This document shows positions 24,175 to 35,876 of a stretch of DNA of 64,000 nt, one piece after another. Positions within the stretch are counted from its first letter, which is position 1. Every line of letters starts with the position of its first letter. Below the pieces are notes generated by a model. That model was not told the origin of the DNA, made no database searches, and saw only the letters and a list, made by a program, of their open reading frames with translations. Position numbers and translations under genes: made by a program. Location: assembly GCF_025024155.1 (NCBI RefSeq), contig NW_026251758.1, positions 221,106 through 285,105 on the forward strand, read 5' to 3'. This DNA comes from Gamsiella multidivaricata. Taxonomy: Eukaryota; Mortierellomycota; Mortierellomycetes; Mortierellales; Mortierellaceae.

Positions 24175-27064
24175 TTTATTTTGTTTATTTTATTTTTTGA
24201 ACTACGTTAAAATGAAAGAACTTTAAGCATAAAGCTGTTCTGACCGAGGGAAAGAGAGAGGGTGAGTGTGAGTGGTGGGTGAGTGAGCGCAGACAGGCAA
24301 ACAGGCAGACAGCTGGAGAAGAGCAAGCTCTGTCTGGCTTCGGACTGTTGGTGGATCTCGCTCTGGATCCCACTGGCTTTCTTCCTTTTTCTTTCTCCCC
24401 TCCAACTCGTTCATCCTTCGTCACCTTCGCCTCTATTCAACAAGGTATTCATTCATTAGCACTCTTTCAATTGAATGTTCAATAACAGGAAGACTACTCA
24501 CCCAGATTTATCTGTCGCGGTTACATAGGACTCTTCTCTTTGTAGGTCATTCAAATATAAAGGGCAGGGTGGTTGACCACCCCTCTCCCCACCGACCTCG
24601 GACTCGTTCTCTCCCTCTCTCTTCCTCTCTCTCGCTCTCGCCTTCACCCTCTGTTTTATATATCACTTTGGTTGCTTGTCATTGTATGAAGGTCTCTTCC
24701 TTCCACCACTCTGCAACCAACACAGCCATTTGTCCCTCACTCTCCCCCACTTCCCCCCTCCTCCTCCCTCTTCTTTTTCGTCTCCACCCATTCACCTCCT
24801 CACCCACTTTCCTTCCTTTCGATCCATCGAACACTCTACGTTACTCCCTCTGCAGCATTTTATCCAGCATCATCGGCCGCTCTCGCCGTTCACATCCACA
24901 CGTAGGTCCCTTCCCTCCCTCCCCTTCCACTCACTCAATGAATTCGCATCTCTCTCTCTTTCTCTCCCCCCCCTCTCTCTCCCCCCTGGATCGACAAACA
25001 TGACAAACATAAAAAAATTCGTCTACAACCTTACAGCCACTTTACATATGACATTACGATCGACCATGATCGTCAACCTGAGGAGTATACTATCCCCTCT
25101 CCCCTTCCCCCCTCATACACACATACACTTCACATATGTATGAGAACAATACGTGTACACACATCCAACAAGGCGTCCATATAAAGCATACAGCCACCGC
25201 CACCACCACGCACAAACGCACAGATAGCGTCTGGACTGTGGTATTTCCATGGTACTCCTTTGACTGCATGACCAGCGCGCGTGTGGTATCAATAGCAACG
25301 TTGCCTTTTACCATTCAGAAAATGCGTTTTTGTTTAAATGCTTGCATGCAATGCCACTGGGATATATCAAAACCAGATCACTGGGAATGAACACACAGAG
25401 ACAGAGCTGAAGGACAAAGGACGAAAAGAGTCGATAGAGCCAGGAGCAGGCAAAGACGACACGCTTCTCGTGGATGGAGACAGACACTCGACAGCAGCGG
25501 ATCCCCCGACGGACCCACAAGGGTGGAGGTCCACTGGATGGACCAAGAAAAGACTAGAAACAGACCACAGGACAACTCTGGTTGGCTGGCTCGGCAGCTC
25601 CGTCCGCACTTCTCGACGTATACACTTCTCATATTCTCCTATTCTAAGACCCCCGTTCTTGAACCCAATTCCCTCTTTTCTTCCTCCATTCCTCGTCTCA
25701 TTCTCATTGTCTCCTTTCATTCTCATCGCAATCTCACATACACTCATACGCCGCAGTCCCCGCCATCTCCCACTTCTCCTCCCGCTGCCACGCCTTACGA
25801 TCCGTTGATTACATCGCTGGAAACTAACGCCTTTTTCATATCATTTTTATATGTACGTTCTGCGGACACAGTTGTTCGTTTACGCCACCATCTGTCATTC
25901 GTTGTAATATTTCCACAGGAAACATACAAAAAAAGGTACTGCCCGTTACCACATCTGGCACTTTTACATGAGACTCTTCGGTTGCACTGTTAATATTAAT
26001 GTCCCGATCTAGACTACAGATCGTCCCGTTCCCCCCGCTTCCCCAGTAATATTTGTTCATTTCGACGTTCTGCGCGAAAACCCCTTTTGCCTTTGTGCAA
26101 CCCATTAAGTGTCGTGCATATCGTTAGTTTTTTTTTCTTCTCTTTCTTATAATTCATTCTCTGTCCGACCACACCACATCTCATCTCGATCGCGACTCCA
26201 GAGGTGCCTTTGTGGACGTGTCTTGTCCTTGCTTTGTCTTACAAGCGATATTGAACCGTCGGTTTATCATATTTTGCGTCCTGGTTCCAATTGAGCTGTA
26301 AAAGGCACGCTCTAATGCAAACAAAGAAACAACAAAGTCAATGCTGAATAGAGCCTTGATTCTGGACCAATTTTTTATTTATTTTTTTCTCGTCTCCATC
26401 GGCCATTGTCCTGTGCGAGAGGGCATTCATCCCGATCTGACAAAGAAGACTCGATCTTTGCACCCCATTCTGAAATGTCCTCCCTTATTCTGTTTCTCAA
26501 AAAAAAAAAAAAGGCTGTGCGTGCGAGTGTTTGTTTGCGAGGAGTAGAAAGCAAGGGGAGGGGAAGAGACGGTCGAGAATCTGAAAGACCAGTCCTTTTT
26601 TCTTGTGGGCGTCCTTTCGAGAATGAAGGTAGCTAAACACAGCGACTTTATTACTCATGCCTATTCATTCTTTGTAACCTGACTCGTAAGCACAAATAAG
26701 GAACAAAAGTGAAAAAGGCGAATCAATCGTCGTTCTTATCTTGCCTATCTTACTTATTCTTGGACCAACTCATTGAATCGAGCCAGTACAGTCCGCACGA
26801 CATCATTGCCCCACCCACCCTGTCCTTCGCCCAGAACATTGCCGATCCTGCGACAAATCTCACAGCTGGCAACCATCGCCCCTCTTTCTTCCTTCTTCCC
26901 CCCTTTGCACCCTTCACTCATCCTCACTCCTCTTCTTCCTCTTTACTCTCTCTACTCCTTCCTTCGCTCTATCAATAATCTATCTCAACGTCTTCGTTAT
27001 ACCCCTCCTTTTTACCTCCATTTTTTTCCATTTACCATTTTCTATTTTCAATACCTCATAATAA

Positions 27065-30000
27065 ATGCCTTCTAATACGATTGTTGCCACCAAACATATA
27101 CCATCTCCAGATCAAGACGATATGGCACATTCGGTCCGTACACATTCACCATCCCCGGTCATGACCACGAATAACAAGCCTCTGTCGCCCGCCGGCGTCT
27201 CGCCTACCCCTTCCAATTCGTCAAATACTGTCGCACCCTCCGGCAAGGATCTCGATCGGCCTGAAGATAATCTGAATCACCGACGTGTTCATTCAAATAG
27301 TGACCATCAACAGCAACCACCGTCGCCTCCATATCCTCGACGCTCGCCCGGATCTGGGCATAGTGCACATAACTCGTATAGTGAGCCGAATCTGCGTTTA
27401 GATGAGCAACGCCCTCCGTACTACGCCCCAACACCTGGACAGGAACAAGCACCATGGCCACAGCAGCGCGGCAGAGATGCTCGGGATACTCGAGATGACA
27501 TTGACGTCCGGGATAACAAAGACGTCAGGGACGGGGACTACATGGGCCCCCGCGAGCGATATCCGGCCTTAAGGTACGTCCTGAAATGTATATACAAAGA
27601 CGTGTGTATGATTAGGCAATTGGTTGTGCAGTAGCGGAACGCTTTTTGACGTCCCTGCGGCCATTGGTGTAATTGTCCGGCCCCTCTCTTTTGTCGGTCC
27701 GATGTTTCTGTTTCTCGTTCCCTCTCAAACTATCCATCTATCCACAACACACCACAACCCTACTTGTGTCCATAGCACATGTCATATGCCATCTTCGCCC
27801 TATGCGTTCATACGTGGGACATGCATATCTATAACCTGTTTGTCGGCGCACGATAGCGTCCTCAATCCGTCCTTGGTATTGTGCATGCATTGACATGTCC
27901 TCTTCTCTTCATGTTTGTGAACAACAACATGCTTAGTCCATACAATCACCACGACCCCTCATACTACAACGGAGGCTCTTCCATCTGGCCACGACCGCAG
28001 TCTCCTCCCCCCAGCCAGGGCGCCTACAAACACCTGTCCTTCACTCGCCACGGAGCGGGCCTGCGAGCCAGGTCACCCCCACCCCCACAACAGCCCTACT
28101 CCTCTCGTCCACCACACTCGGACCCTTCTCCTCAGAGATCATATCCTATGCCCCCACATCAGGCTATGCCACCCTCGCCATTGGAACCCACGCCACGATC
28201 CCATCGCTCGCCCGAATCTTATCAGGCCAAGCGCCACCGCCTCGAATCGGACTCGGATGGATACTCGGACCAAGAGGGCAGACACCGTCAGGCTCAGGGT
28301 CATGACCTCAAGTCACCTCGGGATAGAGATCATAACCGGGAACTTTACCATCCCAGCTCATATCATGGATACGGTGATTCCTCCAGAGATTACCATACAA
28401 TGTCTGCATATCCAGGATCCACCAACCTCGAGGGTCTTCCAGCATTGGCACCACGACCCCCTCGGTATGTCATGGAGGATGACCTAGGGCCGGGTAGTGA
28501 CTATCATGGGGGACCCTACCATCATCATCAAAGCCAGCACCATATGCAGCAACATTCATCACAGAACCAGACGAAGAAGGAAAATGCAGAGCCATTCAAG
28601 ATCCAATCCGCCCGCGGCACTCCCAAGGGACCGCTTCCGATCGATGTGCAGATCAGTCTGCTGAGTAGCGTCCTCAAGCATGATCCTTTCAATTGCGCTA
28701 TCCGCAAGACTACGCAGGCATGGGAGTTGATCTCGAGAGAACAAGGTATCAGAGCGAGGACGTGCTCCCGACGTTTCGATAACATCATCCAGGCAAGCAT
28801 TGCGGGACGTGATCGACCTGTCGGAACCGAGGAGCAGCAGGCGACCAAGAAGAAGTTGCTGGAACAGCTTTTCGAAATGATGAACCAACCCCAGGCACTT
28901 AAAAGGATGCAGAAGAAGCGTCGGTATCGCTCCGAGGATACGGACAGGCGTCTGTTGATGGAAACCATTCGCCTGAATCCATTCGCTCAGAGAGTAGGCC
29001 AGGTGGCCAAGGCTTGGGAAGATGTACGAGATGCCCTGAACATGAAAGTCCACGCCCGACAGTGCATTCGGCGAGTGAACCGAATGGTAAAGCCGTATCA
29101 ACTACGTGAGCGTATGTACAAGGGCAACATTCCCGATGAGATGAAAGAGGCCAACGATGACCTTGTGAAACAGGTCATCCAGCTGATGCGCGTAGCTGGA
29201 CAGGGCGGATCACTCGATGATGCTTGCAACTCGAACGACGATGACAGTGCCTCTTGCATGTCCGACTCTGAAGACCAGGAGGATGGCTATATGGATTCGA
29301 AGCGACAGGACAATGCTCAGGAGGATGACGAGCTTGAGGAGGATGAGGACGAGGAGATGCAACCTCGTAGCGAGTCTGAGTATCGAACTGCGCACAAGCA
29401 TCAAGAAAATGATGTCAAACGCAGCGTCACTTCACCGATCTCGCCTTCAGCTCCTACTGCGACTTCGCCTTCGACATTGCCTACAACTCCATCACTCTCA
29501 GCATCCGCTTCTGGACCTTCTTCGACATCAGCCCCAGCGACTCCTGCCAAGAGAGGCCGACCCCGCAATCCCGTGTCGACCTCACAGTCCAATCGACCTT
29601 CCAGCCATAGCTCTACGGACAGAGCCAGAGGCAATGCGTTAGGAGACAATACGAAAGGTGCACAAGTGCCCCATCGAGGCTGGGACGGCGAAGCTTCCGA
29701 ATCTAAGGGCTCATTGTCTCTGTCGAACGTCAGTCCCGAGGATAAGGTCGCCATGCAGTCGGCACAGCTCTCATCCCCTCTTTCGCTTTATCCCTCATCC
29801 GCCCAGGGTCACGCACGCCACTATTCTCAGAGCGATTATGCTGAATCCGGCGACTATAGGAGGCCTATTAAGCATGCGCGAACCAACAGCAGAGGTATTC
29901 ATGACGGTGCAGACATGGGTCGTCCTGATAGAGCAAGACCCATGTCGCCTAGCGGTGGCCGTCAAGGCCCTGCACATGCTTACCACGGTCGCGAAAAAGA

Positions 30001-30571
30001 AGAAGCTGGATACAGATATGGATTCCATGGTAGCCGAGGTCCTGCTGTGGACTCGCATGGTCGCCCTATCCAGCCGTCACCACACGAATCGGACTTGATG
30101 GGGCCATCTACACCGACGGGTCAGCAATACCGAGAGGTGATGAGTGAGCTGCACATTATGCGAGAATACCTTGCACAGATGGATGAACACCGGCGAGTGG
30201 AGATGGAGCAGCAGGGATCGATGATGTACATGATCGAGAAGCTGCAGCATCAGATCCAGCAGCAGCAGCAGCAACTATCTCAGCTACAACATCAAGTCCG
30301 ATATGGGTACACAGGAACACAGCTACCATTATCTCATTCACCACACCATTCTCACCAGCAGCAGCAGCATCCGCAGGGAGCTCAGGGATCAGCGCCGGCC
30401 TCTGGAGGACCCCCCTCGGGCGGTCGGTATCCCTCACATACAAGCGAACATCCCGGGTCAGTTCCGAAGGCTGTAGAAGGACATTCTGTGGATCGGCAGG
30501 GACCAGAAGGGGTACACCACTACAGCCGCTCGGATCCTCACTTTGCTCCACGCGATCGTGATCTTCGCTAG
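27065..30571 (+). CDS. Large nuclear-type protein with two SANT-like repeats and an AT-hook
   Basis: Not recognised as a named family. Exons 27065-27573 and 27937-30571 (donor GTACGT, acceptor GCTTAG, phase 2) give 1047 residues. The first 400 residues are Pro/Ser/His-rich and disordered. Two related helical units follow: about 402-461 (LLSSVLKHDPFNCAIRKTTQ, AWELISREQ, CSRRFDNII) and about 506-568 (LLMETIRLNPFAQRVGQVAK, AWEDVRDAL, CIRRVNRMV). They share the pattern L-P-F-...-AW-...-R-C-RR and resemble Myb/SANT helices. An acidic stretch (about 631-645), an AT-hook core KRGRPRNP (about 708), Ser/Thr-rich linkers and a Gln-rich coiled coil (about 900-958, MREYLAQMDEHRRVEMEQQG) complete it. DNA binding and a regulatory role are inferred. 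It follows the longest gene-free region in the window. Confidence 0.8.
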
Positions 30572-32063
30572 CAGATGTATACTCGTGGTTTTGGTATCAC
30601 ATTTGCTCTCCCCTCCCCCTCCCCGCCACCATTTTCTTTCAATCCGTTATTACTTTTGCCTGCGTGCCTGCGTGCTGTTCTAAAATTTTTGTTTCCTGTT
30701 TCCTGTTTCCTGTTTCCTATTTCCCGTTACCTGCTTGTTTGTTACTTTGTTTTCTTTGCTGTGCTTGGTTCTTCCAGTTCATAGAACGTTTATTATACTT
30801 ATTATCTCTTCCTGATGTTCTATACCAACTCACAAAGAGAAAAGAGAAAAAAGAGAAGAAGAGGAGAAAAGAAGAAAAGAAGAAAGAAGAAAGAAGAAAA
30901 CAGATAGTAATATTTTATTTTATTGCATATACCGAGGAGGGCTATTTGAAAGGAAGTTCTCACTCATATTTTTAAACCCTCCCAACTCTCCCATTTTTGC
31001 CCTGTACATTACACAATAAAGATAAATAAAAAATAGAAAAAAGGTATTGAATTGGCGTGTGTGCGTGCGAGTATAGATCGTTGAAGTGGTGGCAATCATG
31101 CCATTCCGGTGTCGTCACTGCTGTTGGTAACCTGGAGGCAATTGGGCGAACCAACTCAAGTTTAAAGATAAGGATATGACGAGGGGCAGTAAGAGAAGTG
31201 AGGAAGGTAAGGTGGAGTGGGAGGCGAAGGAGGAGGACCGGGGATAGAAGGAGGAAGAGGGGCAGACCAATGCTGTGGAGGGGCGGTAAAGGATTAGAAT
31301 GATATTGATTGAATGACGAGGGAAGGAAAAGAAAGAAAGAAGGGGAGAGAGGCATTGGCAATTGAGGCACCCATTAGTGTAGATGTACAACAAGCATGCC
31401 ACGCATTATTCAAACAAACAAACAAACACACACACGCACATCGACACACGGACGGAAGAGTAGCTTGGTTTCCCTACCCTTAGTCTACCCGGAGAGGGGA
31501 GACAAGACAGGAACCAAAGAGAGACAGAGACAAAAGAGAGAGAGCTGTCTGTCCGACTGTTTTTTTTTTGTACCTCGTAAGTTGGACTTGTGTTTTTTTT
31601 TTTTACCACTCCTCCTCCTTCGCTTTTTTTTCTGCTCCCCCTCCCCCCCCTCTTCTCCTCTTCTTCCACCCTCTGCTGGGTAGATGCATCAACCCGCTGT
31701 CTGCCTTCTTTTCTTTTTCTCCACTCGTCTTTGTCTGCTTGAACTGTTGATTCACTTTGTTCTGCCCGTGTATATATCACTTCATACCTCACCATACCAC
31801 ACCACACCACATCACACCACACCACCAACAATCCCATACCATTGCCACTATCCATTACCATTGCTAGTGCCATAGCCATAGCCATAGCCCCATCTTGACC
31901 TCCCTCTGCCTCACTTGCCTGCCCAGCTACTTCTACTCCTCTCCCTGTCCCTGCTCTTCTGCACCAACCCTCCACTCTCCTCCGCTTTCCTCTCCCTTGT
32001 TCCTGGACCGCCAAAAGGTTTCCCACTAAGCCTGCTTCCCCCCCGCAGATCCACTCATTCGCC
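30572..32063. other. Intergenic region rich in simple repeats
   Basis: 1.5 kb without a supported gene. It holds a (TTTCCTG)n heptamer repeat (30691-30719), a purine-only block (about 30836-30900), CACAC/CACAT repeats (about 31790-31830) and three CCATAG units (about 31870-31888), then a CT-rich leader for the Ser-rich protein. Minus-strand frames at 30972-31402 and 31406-32095 are complements of these simple sequences. Confidence 0.5.
30691..30719 (+). repeat. (TTTCCTG)n heptamer microsatellite
   Basis: About four tandem TTTCCTG units, the last degenerate (TTTCCTA, TTTCCCG), about 120 bp after the SANT-repeat gene stop, probably in its 3' untranslated region. Confidence 0.8.
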
Positions 32064-33065
32064 ATGGCAAAGAAAAAGACCACCACTACCCGCAAGACTA
32101 GGCAGTCGGCCTACCCACAACGCAGCAGTAGCACCACCCATAGCAACAACAACAGCAAGGCTCCCTCCAATGCCTCTTCGCCCTCACCCCAGCCGTTGGA
32201 CTCTCTCCAGGGTGGTCGCAAGAAGGCACTACCCAGGCGGTCACCCTCCCAGGACGATCCCTCCAAGGGGATCGTCTTCTCCTTCCGAATCCAAAAAGAC
32301 CCTGCGCTCTCCATTGCTGTCGACATTCGAAGCTACGATCAACAGTTTGGCCCACCAGAGGACTCTGAAGCAACTTCAAGCTCCCAGGCCGACGCAACTG
32401 CAACCCTGGCAACAGTGGCGTTATCTTATGTCAATGTCAACTCAGGCAGCAGCAGCAGCAGCAGCAGTAGCTCACGCTCCAGCTTTTCCGGACCCTCGTC
32501 GTCGTCGTCGTCGTCGTCGTCGCCATCATCCTCAGAGCTCAGGATGGCAGGGGAACGATGGTCAAGCGACCCGTCATCGTACAGGAGTAGCAACGTCTAT
32601 GACCACAGCCGGAACCTCCTTATTCTTCATTCCCGCAAGCCCTTGACGCCAACGGGAGCTTCAGCGCCCGAACACTCAACAGGCTTCCATCCATATCGAC
32701 CACAACGTTCGTCGACTTCCAGCTCTATGTCCTCTTCGTTCTCCTCGATATCATCGTCATCTTCATCTTCATCGTTCCCAACGACGCCTGCATTGACTGA
32801 TTCCAGTTCATCATCATCATCATCATCGTCGTCGTCTGTTTTGTCCTCCCCTGCAAGCTCGCCAAGTTCACCAACATCCTTCGAACTCCCTGTGTCTGTA
32901 TCATCCGGTTTGACCAAGGAAGATCCATGTGTGATCGATCCGTTGCCATTATCGTTGCCGTTGCCATTGGATGGCATTGGGGCCCAATCAAGCCGGTTCC
33001 TGAGTGTCCGGGGATTGGGAGGTGCAAACAAGGGTCGGAGAATGCAAGTTATCCTGGTCAAATAA
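32064..33065 (+). CDS. Ser-rich low-complexity protein, hypothetical
   Basis: Single-exon frame of 333 residues with no recognised domain. The basic start (MAKKKTTTTRKTRQS) is followed by one ordered-looking segment near residues 68-92 (GIVFSFRIQKDPALSIAVDI, RSYDQQFGP), which may be the conserved core. Long Ser homopolymers are encoded by different codon runs: AGC near 32448, TCG near 32497-32525, TCA/TCG near 32740-32840. The C-terminus is basic (GGANKGRRMQVILVK). A CT-rich leader precedes the ATG. Different synonymous repeats coding the same residue suggest selection at protein level or repeated slippage. Function unknown. Confidence 0.55.
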   Translation: MAKKKTTTTRKTRQSAYPQRSSSTTHSNNNSKAPSNASSPSPQPLDSLQGGRKKALPRRSPSQDDPSKGIVFSFRIQKDPALSIAVDIRSYDQQFGPPEDSEATSSSQADATATLATVALSYVNVNSGSSSSSSSSSRSSFSGPSSSSSSSSSPSSSELRMAGERWSSDPSSYRSSNVYDHSRNLLILHSRKPLTPTGASAPEHSTGFHPYRPQRSSTSSSMSSSFSSISSSSSSSSFPTTPALTDSSSSSSSSSSSSVLSSPASSPSSPTSFELPVSVSSGLTKEDPCVIDPLPLSLPLPLDGIGAQSSRFLSVRGLGGANKGRRMQVILVK

Positions 33066-33560
33066 AAATATCTTTATTTTTTTGCGTTCACACACACACA
33101 CCCACCCACAAGCACCCGTGCCATGCGTGCAATTTTTTTTTTAACATCCAATCTGTGGCCGACTTGTGTGAAGATGCGAAGACACTAAACAAGAACAACG
33201 GTCAATTATATATATGCTGGTTTTTTTTTTCTTCGCTCCATGGATACCTGTTGCTGCCAAACAACATAAACCCCTTTTGTTCGTTGGTTGTGAGCTCTAA
33301 CTGCTGTCTCAGTCCAACAGACCGATGTTCTGATGGGCACGTGTAACGCCACCAACATGGCAACACTGAGCCCTCCCTCCCCCTTTTCCCCGTCACGAAA
33401 GACTCCCTAAGCTGTATACGCCAGGGCTATTGGCATTTTGAAGAAGCATGCCATAGCAAATAAATATGGCCATAGCCATTAAATACGGCATGGGATTTTT
33501 TTTTTTTTAAGATGGTAATGTGGCGGATGGAGGGGGCGTGTGTAAATGTGTATTAAGGAA
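33066..33560. other. Intergenic region before the Harbinger-like element
   Basis: About 500 bp with no gene. Near 33425-33500 there are overlapping imperfect dyads built from GGCTAT/GCCATAGC units (GGCTATTGGCATTTTG, GCCATAGCAAATAAATATGG). It includes the 3' region of the Ser-rich gene. Confidence 0.4.
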
Positions 33561-33737
33561 GTTTCAAACTGTGTTTTCAATCTTTTGCAGGTACGCATTT
33601 TAGATGCGCGTTTGTGAAATAAACCGGCAATGCTGCCGCAAATGCGTCACCCGCCGTTGACGCATATCAATGATCATGTGTACGCATTTTGTGTTTTTGC
33701 GCGCAACTACTCTCTCAACCATCACCCGCCCTAACAG

Positions 33738-35230
33738 ATGAACAGACAAGTGCACTGCGAATCCCTCTCACCACCACCACCGTCTTCTGATGCTGGACGA
33801 GACCTCGATCAACCCTCCATTGTCTCTGCTTCGACATCCCGAAAAGACACGTCGAAGTCAACCGCATCCAAGGACCGATTTACAAAAGAAGACTTTGACC
33901 GCGTTCTCTCCTGGCTCGAACATAAGCCCAACTTTGACTTACTCCACAGAACTTCAGGACGGACGTCTGTTGGGAAGCCATCAGGGACAGCATCAAGCGG
34001 GTATGCTACACTGGCAGCATTAGTTTCGCGGCATAGCAAAGGACGCCTGAACCTGACAGCGAGGGCAATGCGGGAGCGGTTCCAGCGGCACAAAAACAAA
34101 TACAAATCAGTCAAGGATCTATCGTCACGTACTGGCTTTGAGGTGACAGACGAGGACCGGAAGAATGGTATTTACACAATGACGGGCAAGCTCGAAAGCC
34201 TGTGTGCTTGCTATCAGAGGATGGACAACTTGTTTGGACAGAAGCCGAACGTCCCCCCGTTGGTGGAGTTGACCAGGAGAAGGAATAACAGGAGTCGGGG
34301 CCTTCCTGATGCCGTCGTCGAGGACCAGGGCGTCATCGCTCTTGATAACTCTTTCATCGACAACGACAACGACAACAGCAACGACGATGGTAACAATAGC
34401 AATGACGACGTTAATAGCGACTTGGAAAATAACGAACCCAGCAGCGAAGATAATGAAGAACCTAGTATCAACCCAACTGATGTCTATAACCTCGATGACA
34501 CCCTCGATGACATCCAAGTTTCAGCCTTCACCGACAATGCAGACCAAGGTCTCTTGAGTGAGCCTGGTATTGACGGAGCGTCTGCCGCTGCAGATCCCCC
34601 ACCTGCGCTGCAAGTGGGTAAATCTCGCCCATCAAAACGACAAGCATTGGATACAGAGTCAAACGTTTCTAGCAAGAAGTCCAGGGTCACAGACACGCGC
34701 AAGGCTCCACCCAAGGTGGATCATGGCCCCTCTCGGAATACACGGAATGGATTCACCACTGCTTACCTGGATTCATCGACCTCTAAGCTTGAAGGTACTG
34801 AGGACTGGATCGTTGTTTGTTAGTGTCTGCATATTGTTTTCTAATCTTTTTTTTTTTTTTTGGCGCACTGAAAGAAATCGAGGAAAAGAAACTGGAGCAA
34901 GAGAAAGTCAGTGATGCGAGACGGATGAAACTCGATCAAAAGCGTGTTGCGTTGGAAGAACGAAGGATCGCACTGGAGAAGGAGCAGGCAGAAAAACAAC
35001 GGGAGGCAGAGAAGGAGCTCTTGGGAATCAGGCTTAAATGGGAGAGAGAGAGTGAGGAGAAAAGGATCGAACTGGAGGAGAAGAAGTTGTTGTGGGAGAA
35101 AGAAAAACTGAAGGCAGAATCGGACTTTAAGTTCATGATGCAGAAGGCTATGTTGGTGCAGTCAGCCATGAGCAACGGGTTCAAACTGGAGGATATCAAG
35201 GCCATCATGGCCATTATTAAGGACAAGTAG
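33738..35230 (+). CDS. Transposon-associated Myb/SANT-like protein with coiled coil
   Basis: Accessory DNA-binding protein of a PIF/Harbinger element. Exons 33738-34794 and 34875-35230 (phase 1) give 470 residues. The N-terminal domain (about 46-180) begins FTKEDFDRVLSWLEHKPNF and continues with LTARAMRERFQRHKNKYK, TGFEVTDEDRKNGIYTM and MDNLFGQKPNVPPL, a Myb-like domain seen in fungal and oomycete transposon-linked proteins. The middle is acidic and Asn/Asp-rich (FIDNDNDNSNDDGNNSN). Exon 2 encodes a long charged coiled coil (EEKRIELEEKKLLWEKEK), ending in FKLEDIKAIMAIIKDK. The frame is fully intact, in contrast to the partner transposase. Function in transposition is inferred; domestication is an alternative. 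Confidence 0.72.
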
Positions 35231-35258
35231 CTGGAATAAATTGTCTTTATAACTAGGT

Positions 35259-35876
35259 TCAACAGTACTCCTCGCTGACGGTTGGGTTCGAGGGTAGTCT
35301 AGTTCTCTTCAATATCTCTCTAAAGTTGTTGGCGTCTCTTGGTACATCAATGTTTTCGTCAGCTCTATCCACAGCTTCATCCTCCAGAAACATTTCCTCC
35401 CATGCATCACCTCTGACTGACATCGAGGCTTTTACGACCCGCTTGGTGTAAAGAATAATCATCCCCACTGCAAGACCAGCGAGCGCCTGTTTACTCATCA
35501 CAGATGAGCCATTTCCAGCACCGCCAAAACGAGCCAGAGCTATCGCGATCTGCCAGGCAGGGTGGAGCTGCGCACATCTAGAATTGTTCGAAAAAACAGG
35601 GTGGGCCCTCGAGTAGCCTCACAAGAGCGGCAAAGCCTTGCCTCATAGTCCTGAATGTTGACTGAAACTCGTCGCTGTTGAGCGTTGGAAACTTTTCGAA
35701 AATGACCATCTCGATGTCGCCTAGTACGGTCGTCCATGAAGCGAGACAACGAGATGAATGTGTATAGAGTCATTAATTCTTCTGCTTCCTCATGGTCGTC
35801 TTTATCGTCAGTCGAAAAATATCGTTCTTTCCAGGTAGCGAAGTTGTTGTTTTTTGCGCTCGGAGATGTAAGGCAT
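35259..35876 (-). pseudogene. PIF/Harbinger transposase remnant (frameshifted, no catalytic domain)
   Basis: Homology-like segments run through three reading frames: MPYISERKKQQLRYLERT from 35876; then EELMTLYTFISLSRFMDDRT; then a shift to FEKFPTLNSDEFQSTFRTM with QGFAALVRLLEG; then a shift to HPVFSNNSRCAQLHPAWQ, ALARFGGAGNGSSV and VGMIILYTKRVVKA, ending at the stop near 35259. The HPVF-NNSR, RFG-GNGSSV and LYTKRV-KA signatures are those of the N-terminal helix-turn-helix part of Harbinger transposases. At least three frameshifts are needed, and the DDE nuclease that should follow is absent: the 3' end is deleted before the convergent gene. It cannot encode an active transposase. Confidence 0.72.

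Larger units (their letters stand above)
16177..27064. other. 10.9-kb region without a recognisable gene
   Basis: No open frame here has a known domain or a splice pattern that extends it; the longest (21353-21865, +; 24569-25143, +) are low-complexity or start-poor. Contents I can name: a 28-A tract at 16254-16281, a hairpin at 16479-16531, a tRNA-like sequence with A-tract (minus strand) at 21039-21170, a 28-T tract at 24146-24173, and several pyrimidine-rich blocks (24560-25000, 25610-25800, 26770-27060) resembling fungal transcription start regions. It ends at the start codon of the SANT-repeat protein, so part is probably its promoter and leader. Undetected noncoding RNA or highly diverged genes are possible. 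Confidence 0.55.

Noticed and set aside
24569..25143. Overlapping plus-strand frames of 144 and 155 codons
   Set aside because: Both are translations of a pyrimidine-rich leader (Ser/Leu/Pro only), as expected for CT-repeat DNA in any frame.
28528..29101. Minus-strand frames of 146 and 180 codons
   Set aside because: Antisense to the SANT-like repeats of the 1047-residue protein; no independent support.
30972..31402. Minus-strand frames of 132 and 95 codons
   Set aside because: Purine-rich DNA on the plus strand yields a Leu/Pro/Ser-only product; two overlapping frames look equally plausible, which argues against both.
30691..31890. Clustered short repeats examined as a possible CRISPR array
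   Set aside because: Units are 5-7 bp microsatellites without regular spacers, and the organism is eukaryotic.
31406..32095. 229-codon minus-strand frame
   Set aside because: It is the complement of CT-rich leader and simple repeats before the Ser-rich gene; composition is Gly/Arg/Lys-rich without any domain.
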